Below, in pieces: positions 5,450 through 10,176 of a stretch of 10,176 bases of DNA. This DNA is from Sphingobacterium sp. GTDB taxonomy: Bacteria > Bacteroidota > Bacteroidia > SpSt-205. The notes beneath the pieces are model-generated. The model worked only from the letters and a program-made list of their open reading frames with translations. It searched no databases and was not told the DNA's origin. The position numbers were made by a program, and so were the translations under genes. Position 1 is the stretch's first letter; each line of letters begins with the position of its first letter. The stretch spans positions 1 through 10,176 of the forward strand of contig JAPYWM010000033.1 of the NCBI GenBank assembly GCA_028276345.1. Direction: 5' to 3'.

Positions 5450-6316
5450 ATGGCTGTGCGACCAGCGGAAAAGCCCCCCTGGCTCAAAGTCAAGCTGCCC
5501 AGCGGTGAAAACTACCGCTTTGTGCGCAACGTCATCGACGAAAACCGTCTCCATACCGTCTGCGAGAGTGCCCATTGCCCCAATATGGGCGAATGCTGGG
5601 GAGCCGGCACTGCTACGCTCATGCTCCTGGGCAATATCTGCACACGTTCCTGCGGCTTCTGCGCGGTGCTTACGGGCCGGCCGACAGAACTGGACTGGGA
5701 AGAGCCCGAGCGCGTCGCCCGCGCCGTGGAGCTCATGAAGCTCCAGCACTGCGTCCTGACCTCGGTCAACCGCGACGAACTCAAAGATGGCGGCGCCGAA
5801 ATCTGGGCCCGCACCATCCGCGCTATCAAGACCCGCTGCCCCGGCACCACCATCGAGGTGCTCCTGCCCGACTTCAAGGGCAACTGGGACGCCCTCTACC
5901 GCGTCCTTGAAGAAAAGCCCGACGTCGTCTCCCACAACATGGAGACCGTGCCCCGCCTCTATCGCCAGGTGCGCCCCCAGGCGAAATACGAGCGGAGTCT
6001 GGAATTTATCCGCCGTACAAAGGAAGCCGGCTTCCGTACTAAGTCCGGCGCCATGCTGGGTATCGGCGAAACCCACGAGGAGATACTGGCGCTGATGCAG
6101 GACCTTTTAGACCATGGGTGCGATGTCCTGACCTTAGGCCAATACCTCCAGCCGACGCCCCAGCACCTGCCCGTTCAGCGTTTCGTGACGCCCGAAGAGT
6201 TTGAGATGTACCGGCAGATCGGCTTAGAAATGGGATTTGACTACGTAGAAAGTGGGCCGCTCGTGCGCTCGTCGTACCATTCTGAGCGCCATGTGAAACC
6301 CCGGCGCAGCCCATGA
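5450..6316 (+). CDS. lipA: Lipoyl synthase
   Basis: Radical-SAM enzyme that inserts two sulfurs into octanoyl groups on lipoyl domains (pyruvate and 2-oxoglutarate dehydrogenase E2, glycine cleavage H protein); cytosolic. From the ATG at 5450 the protein is 288 residues, normal for the family. It shows the auxiliary-cluster cysteines in CESAHCPNMGEC (C38, C43, C49), the radical-SAM CxxxCxxC in CTRSCGFC (C64, C68, C71), and the C-terminal RSSYHSERH (from residue 273) whose serine ligates the auxiliary cluster. An upstream in-frame TTG at 5429 would add 7 residues, but the -7 element sits between the two, so ATG is preferred. The gene overlaps the next one as ATGA (4 bp), implying translational coupling. 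Codon use is strongly GC-ending, unlike the lipoprotein genes just upstream. The octanoyltransferase LipB is not in the window. Confidence 0.97.
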   Translation: MAVRPAEKPPWLKVKLPSGENYRFVRNVIDENRLHTVCESAHCPNMGECWGAGTATLMLLGNICTRSCGFCAVLTGRPTELDWEEPERVARAVELMKLQHCVLTSVNRDELKDGGAEIWARTIRAIKTRCPGTTIEVLLPDFKGNWDALYRVLEEKPDVVSHNMETVPRLYRQVRPQAKYERSLEFIRRTKEAGFRTKSGAMLGIGETHEEILALMQDLLDHGCDVLTLGQYLQPTPQHLPVQRFVTPEEFEMYRQIGLEMGFDYVESGPLVRSSYHSERHVKPRRSP

Positions 6317-8244
6317 CGTTTCTCCAGCCGGCGCTGCTGTGGGGACTCATAGCGCTGGCCGTCCCCATCATCGTGCATTTTTTCTACCTGCGCCGCAGTA
6401 GAAAGTACGTCTTTACCCAGACGCGGCTCTTAGAGAAGCTCCTCCAAGCAAGCCGCCCCTATCTCCGGATAAACCACCTGATCCTCCTGCTAATACGGCT
6501 GGCGATCGTGGTGGTAATCGTGCTTCTCTTTGCGAAGCCGGTGTGGAGCACAACGCCGCTGGCGCAGGGCGGTAAGGTCTCGGCCCTTATCGTCGTGGAT
6601 GTCTCCCCCTCCATGCGGGAAAACCTCCCAGGCGGCCTGGCCTTCCTCAGGCAGGTTCTGTCGCAGGAGCGAGACCTCGAAGAGGTCAAGGTACTCTCTA
6701 CGGACCGGCTGTATGCCGAGGGGCGCTTCCGCTCGGTGCGAGAAGGCCTCGAAGCCCTACATACCATCCAGCCGACCGACATGGGCTATCCCCTCAGCCG
6801 GCTCCTCCAAAACCTTGACGTGCACTTTGCGGGCGCCCAGGGCGAAAAACGCCGGGTATATATCCTGTCGGACTTTCAGGCGGCATCGGTGGGCGATGTG
6901 CGCGCCCTCCCCAAGGAAGCCGAGTATGTGCTCCTCCCCATGCCGCTGGACCTCGCTGGCAATGCCTACATCGACTCGGTGCGGGTGCGCTATGCGGGCG
7001 GGCAACGTATCCTCGCCTGGCACCTGCAAGGCGATAAGGCGCGCAGCTACACGCTTCGCCTGGGTGCGGAGCGGACATTCATAGCGGGCCCGGGCTGGCA
7101 GGAAGCCCCCTGGCCACCTTCTCAGGGCGCCCTTACCCTGGAGATCGCAGGAGATGCGGTCAGCTTTGACAATCGATTCGCTGTGGGTCTTCTCGAAGGC
7201 GGGGAGCGAGAACGGGGCATGAGCCTGGAAAGTGACCTAGGGGTGCCCGGAGCTTTTACCCGCCTATCACGCCTCCTGGGAATCCCGCTCAAAACCGGCT
7301 GGAACGACTCCGCAGCGGTGGCTGTGTGGGTGGACGCGCTTCCCGCTGATGGCCGGTGGGTGACCTGGGTGGAAAAAGGCGGCCTCTTAGTAGTTTTCCC
7401 CCCCCGGGGGCTGAATACCGCTCGGTGGAGCCAGACCTTCCTCAGCCAGCGGCTGGAACTCACCAGCCCGGCAGCCCTCCAGCAGCCCACCGAAGGGCTG
7501 CGCCCGCTAAGGCACGAGCTGTGGGAGGGCGTCTTTCAGGAGCGGCCCGCCGAAGGCGTCGTGCCGGCCTTCTTCCAGGCGAGGCAGCTTTACCAGTTCC
7601 GGAGCGCAGGGGCCTATCCCCTCCTCGCTACCGATGGCGGCGAAGTCCTCCTCTGGGAAGTCCCGTGGGGCAACGGACGGGTCTATCTTTTCACCTTTCC
7701 GTGGGCAGACGCCAACTTCGGGGAGCAGAGCCTTTTCCCGGTGTTTTTTGAGCGGGTGTATGCCCTCAGGAGCGGGCAGCGCAGCGAAGTCGGCGCGGTC
7801 TTTCTGGGGCGGACGCAGAACGTCTCCCTTCCCGGCGCAGAAAGCCCCATCCGACTAAAAGCCCTCCAAGGCGGGATGGAGATCGTCCCCCCGCAGCGCC
7901 GCGCCGGCCCCCACGTAGAAATCCAGATAGGCGACTACCCGCTATCGGCCGGGCTATATGCCGTGCTTGCCGACAAGGTGCCCCTTGGCTACTTGGGCGT
8001 CAATATCAGCCCGGAGGAGTCCGCTTCCCCGCCGATGGCGCTAAGCAGCTGGGAGGCGGCCGGCCTTCACACGCGCATCGTCGCCCCCGAAGGCTCTGCC
8101 AGCGAGAAAAAAGGCTGGGCTTTGCGCTGGCGGGGCTGGCAGCTGTGGGCCCTGCTGGCTGTGGCTTTGCTTATTCTGGAAGCCTGGTGGGCCAAGCGCC
8201 TTTTACGGGTGCCGCTGCCGGTGAGGGCAGCCCCCGCCGCCTAA
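6313..8244 (+). CDS. BatA-domain / VWA-like membrane protein
   Basis: A 643-residue inner-membrane protein of the Bacteroidota BatA-domain family; exact role unknown. The N-terminus MTFLQPALLWGLIALAVPII begins the BatA double-transmembrane domain: helices at about 5-25 and 55-75, with basic RRSRK between them. A von Willebrand A-like domain follows (about 88-215) with metal-site residues DVSPS (96-100), T155 and the D187 of ILSD. The middle has a glutamine-amidotransferase-like stretch (about 330-375, WVEKGGLLVVFPPRG; then GNGRVYLFTFPWAD near 455-468). One C-terminal helix (about 609-627) ends in a basic tail, so most of the protein should sit between membrane anchors. ATG overlaps the lipA stop by 4 bp. 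Family relatives are called aerotolerance (Bat) proteins, and are often near MoxR ATPase genes, but none is seen here. The true BatA proteins are about 330 residues; this is the longer class. Confidence 0.87.
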   Translation: MTFLQPALLWGLIALAVPIIVHFFYLRRSRKYVFTQTRLLEKLLQASRPYLRINHLILLLIRLAIVVVIVLLFAKPVWSTTPLAQGGKVSALIVVDVSPSMRENLPGGLAFLRQVLSQERDLEEVKVLSTDRLYAEGRFRSVREGLEALHTIQPTDMGYPLSRLLQNLDVHFAGAQGEKRRVYILSDFQAASVGDVRALPKEAEYVLLPMPLDLAGNAYIDSVRVRYAGGQRILAWHLQGDKARSYTLRLGAERTFIAGPGWQEAPWPPSQGALTLEIAGDAVSFDNRFAVGLLEGGERERGMSLESDLGVPGAFTRLSRLLGIPLKTGWNDSAAVAVWVDALPADGRWVTWVEKGGLLVVFPPRGLNTARWSQTFLSQRLELTSPAALQQPTEGLRPLRHELWEGVFQERPAEGVVPAFFQARQLYQFRSAGAYPLLATDGGEVLLWEVPWGNGRVYLFTFPWADANFGEQSLFPVFFERVYALRSGQRSEVGAVFLGRTQNVSLPGAESPIRLKALQGGMEIVPPQRRAGPHVEIQIGDYPLSAGLYAVLADKVPLGYLGVNISPEESASPPMALSSWEAAGLHTRIVAPEGSASEKKGWALRWRGWQLWALLAVALLILEAWWAKRLLRVPLPVRAAPAA

Positions 8245-8269
8245 TACCCCCCATCTATAGCAAGGGGCC

Positions 8270-10176
8270 TCACGCACGCACAAACAGCCGCGCCCATGCC
8301 TCCAGCACCAGCCGGCGGGTCCGATACGTTCCCCCTTGGCGAAGCTCCTTCTCTTTGAGTACCCGAAACGTCTCCCCCGGAAAGGCGCTCTTCTCGGTGC
8401 GGGCCCGGTAAGCGGCCTCGTCCAAAGGGTCTGTAACCTCCTCGTAGGGGTCGAGGATATCCCGCAGTTCGCCGGGCGTGAGGTCGTGGGGGTCGAGGAG
8501 GTAGCGGAGCTGCTTGTGAGTAAGGCCGTAGCGGTGGGCGTAGTAGGCATCCAGTTCGGCCCGGAGGACTGCCCGCCGCGCCTCATCCCACACGAAAGGC
8601 GGGAAGGGATACGGCCCCGCTGCCCACGCAGGCGGCGTATCGGGATGGCAAGGGGCACTGGCGAGCCACGCCCGGATAGCCGTACGCAGGGCCGGGTCCG
8701 CCTCCGCCCACACATCCTGGGCGAGGGCAGCCATATCCCACGCCGTGTACACCAGCTCCAGCACCCGCGGGACGATGAAGTGTAAGTCCGCCGCCGTGTA
8801 CCAGTTGGGCGGCAGCACGGGAAACTGCTTGATATAGTGGAAGTTGAGGTGGGTACCGCCTACTTTCTGGCGGGCCACGTAGTCTAAAACCAGGCTCGTG
8901 AGGTTGGCAATCAAGGCGAGCATCTGAGGCCCAGTGCCGCGCGCCAGTAGGAGGGGTGCGGTGTTGCCCACGCCGGTGTAGGGCAGGAGACCAGCGATGA
9001 CTGTACGTTCATCGGTCGTCCTGGCCACGTCCCTAAAGCCGACCAGCCAGCGCCGCTCCCAGGCTTGGTCTGCGAGTCTTTTCTCCACCTCGGTGGCGGG
9101 CACCCAGTAGCGGGGGCGGATGAGGAAGTCGGGCTGGGCGTGCTCGGCGGGGGAGACTTCCCGGCTATCTCCGCCGGCGAAGGTCGCATACCGGTGGTCG
9201 TAGTGCCAGAGGAGCTTGCCCTCGTAGAGGGGGAGGTAGGCTGTGCTGCCCCGCTCGTAGCGGTTCGCTACCCGGGTAAAGCCCTGCGCTTCCAGCTCTG
9301 CCCCCGTGCGAAATAGGTGGGAGTCGTTCGCCATGTGGAAGAGGGCGGCGAAACGGATACGCCAGGGGTTTTCCTCGGGGTTTTCGCGCCAGAGGATGGG
9401 GATGCGGTGGTAGATGGCGCGGGTGATGTCGGCATCGTGGCGGGTGCGGAAGACGGGGCAGGTGCGGGTGTTGGGGTTGAGCCGGGCGAAGTCCTCGGCG
9501 CTGAGGGCGAAGGGGCGGTTGGGGTCCTCCGCCTGCTCGGCCCGGGTCGCAAAGAAGAGGAGCTTAGCCGGGTCCGGCGCACCCCGCCCCCGCAGAATGA
9601 AAACACTGAACTTCATGCGGGAGTCAATGGCGGGGAAAAGTCCCTCGCGGTTTTCAAAGTCCAAGAGGGCGGCGAGCTGGCGCTTATCCACGACGGTAGC
9701 GAAGAAGTGCTTATTAGAGTCGTCGGTGGCGATGCCGGTGGGGAGGATGAGGCCTAAGCGGCCGGTTGGGCGCAGGAGCGAACGGCCCAGCTCGGCGAAG
9801 AGGGGGTAGGTGTTGATATCGCCTCGGGCGGTGAGGGGGAAGCGGCCCGAATGCCGGAGAAAGGCGGAGACCGCCTCAGCATCGGTTAGAGCCTCCTCGT
9901 AGGCCTGGAAGAGAGCGGGGTTTTCCTTCTCGAGGGCGGTGATCATCCGCTTGCGCTTGGCGGCATTTTCCGCTTGGGCGATAGCCGGCGCCTTGTCAGC
10001 GAAAAATTGCTTGTCTTCCAGCTTGATCCTTTCCCAGGGGGGATTGCCGAGCACCACGTCAAAGCCGCCGTGCTTCATCACATCGGGAAACTCCAGCCAC
10101 CAGTGGAAAAAGTGGTGCTTGGCAGAGAGCGCCAGGACCATCGCTTCCACATCCGAGGGGAGCGACCCGCCATGGA
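8270..10176 (-). CDS. Eco57I-type adenine DNA methyltransferase, C-terminal part (5' end off window)
   Basis: About 634 residues are visible and the frame stays open to the right edge, so this is the C-terminal part of a larger protein. The GTG at 10150 is internal: the residues around it (HGGSLPSDVEAMVLALSAKHHFFHWWLEFPDV) read straight through. It carries FDVVLGNPPWERIK with the catalytic NPPW motif (N codon 10043-10045) of gamma-type N6-adenine methyltransferases. Also visible are GRLGLILPTGIATDDSNK, a beta-strand plus loop typical of Eco57I-like enzymes, target-recognition-like sequence in the middle, and a C-terminal FPGETFRVLKEKELRQ then YRTRRLVLEAW. The SAM-binding motif (FxGxG) and any nuclease or helicase part would lie off window. 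It could be a type IIG restriction-methylase fusion, or the methylase of a BREX (PglX) or DISARM (DrmMI) type system; the visible part does not decide. No stop or frameshift is seen. It converges on the BatA gene with 25 bp between. Confidence 0.88.
   Translation of the reverse strand, partial: HGGSLPSDVEAMVLALSAKHHFFHWWLEFPDVMKHGGFDVVLGNPPWERIKLEDKQFFADKAPAIAQAENAAKRKRMITALEKENPALFQAYEEALTDAEAVSAFLRHSGRFPLTARGDINTYPLFAELGRSLLRPTGRLGLILPTGIATDDSNKHFFATVVDKRQLAALLDFENREGLFPAIDSRMKFSVFILRGRGAPDPAKLLFFATRAEQAEDPNRPFALSAEDFARLNPNTRTCPVFRTRHDADITRAIYHRIPILWRENPEENPWRIRFAALFHMANDSHLFRTGAELEAQGFTRVANRYERGSTAYLPLYEGKLLWHYDHRYATFAGGDSREVSPAEHAQPDFLIRPRYWVPATEVEKRLADQAWERRWLVGFRDVARTTDERTVIAGLLPYTGVGNTAPLLLARGTGPQMLALIANLTSLVLDYVARQKVGGTHLNFHYIKQFPVLPPNWYTAADLHFIVPRVLELVYTAWDMAALAQDVWAEADPALRTAIRAWLASAPCHPDTPPAWAAGPYPFPPFVWDEARRAVLRAELDAYYAHRYGLTHKQLRYLLDPHDLTPGELRDILDPYEEVTDPLDEAAYRARTEKSAFPGETFRVLKEKELRQGGTYRTRRLVLEAWARLFVRA

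Noticed and set aside
5249..6076. A 275-codon open frame on the minus strand across lipA and into the first lipoprotein gene
   Set aside because: Antisense to conserved lipA motifs and overlapping a second real gene; the translation is low-complexity Ala/Gly/Asp-rich sequence as expected from an antisense shadow.
8245..8269. Terminator between the converging BatA and methyltransferase genes
   Set aside because: Only a 4-bp C/G stem with a long loop can be drawn and there is no T-run on either strand.
10148..10150. GTG as the true start of the methyltransferase
   Set aside because: The frame stays open to the window edge and the conserved methylase family segment HHFFHWWLEFPDV begins only about ten residues after it; the SAM-binding motif needed by the enzyme would be missing.

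Overview
The window looks like chromosomal DNA from a moderately GC-rich member of the Bacteroidota or a close relative. Three things point there. A BatA-type protein with an N-terminal double-transmembrane domain is present, which is typical of that phylum. A short-type homogentisate dioxygenase sits next to HPPD. Sequences matching the Bacteroidota -7 promoter element TAnnTTTG lie directly in front of three gene starts. The species cannot be named from this alone; the GC content, high by eye for this phylum, suggests an unusual (perhaps thermophilic or uncultured) lineage, which is inference.

Layout, left to right. (1) 1-525, plus strand: the nearly complete 3' part of apt (adenine salvage). 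(2) 509-4027, minus strand: a tight three-gene run read hmgA - hppD - glycosyltransferase family 9. Its genes are separated by 4 bp and then overlapped by 4 bp, and its end overlaps the end of apt by 17 bp. HPPD and HmgA are consecutive steps of tyrosine/homogentisate breakdown; the glycosyltransferase is an unexpected third member. (3) 4048-4069 plus its U-tract: a strong intrinsic terminator on the minus strand, just upstream of hmgA. (4) 4093-5325, minus strand: two tandem, related small lipoproteins, each with a 5-6 triplet collagen-like Gly-X-Y stub directly after the lipidated cysteine. (5) 5326-5449: a divergent promoter region. (6) 5450-8244, plus strand: lipA (lipoyl synthase) overlapping by 4 bp a large BatA/VWA-like membrane protein. 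(7) 8270-10176, minus strand: the C-terminal ~634 residues of a large Eco57I-type adenine-specific DNA methyltransferase that runs off the right edge, possibly the border of a restriction or phage-defence locus.

Most of the window is ordinary housekeeping and catabolism. The points most worth following are the placement of the TAnnTTTG elements 4-7 nt before start codons (predicting leaderless mRNAs), the terminator U-tract that doubles as the hmgA -7 element, the twin collagen-stub lipoproteins, and the truncated methyltransferase at the right edge. No tRNA, rRNA, CRISPR array, insertion sequence or integrase was seen. No gene-free stretch longer than 300 bp exists.
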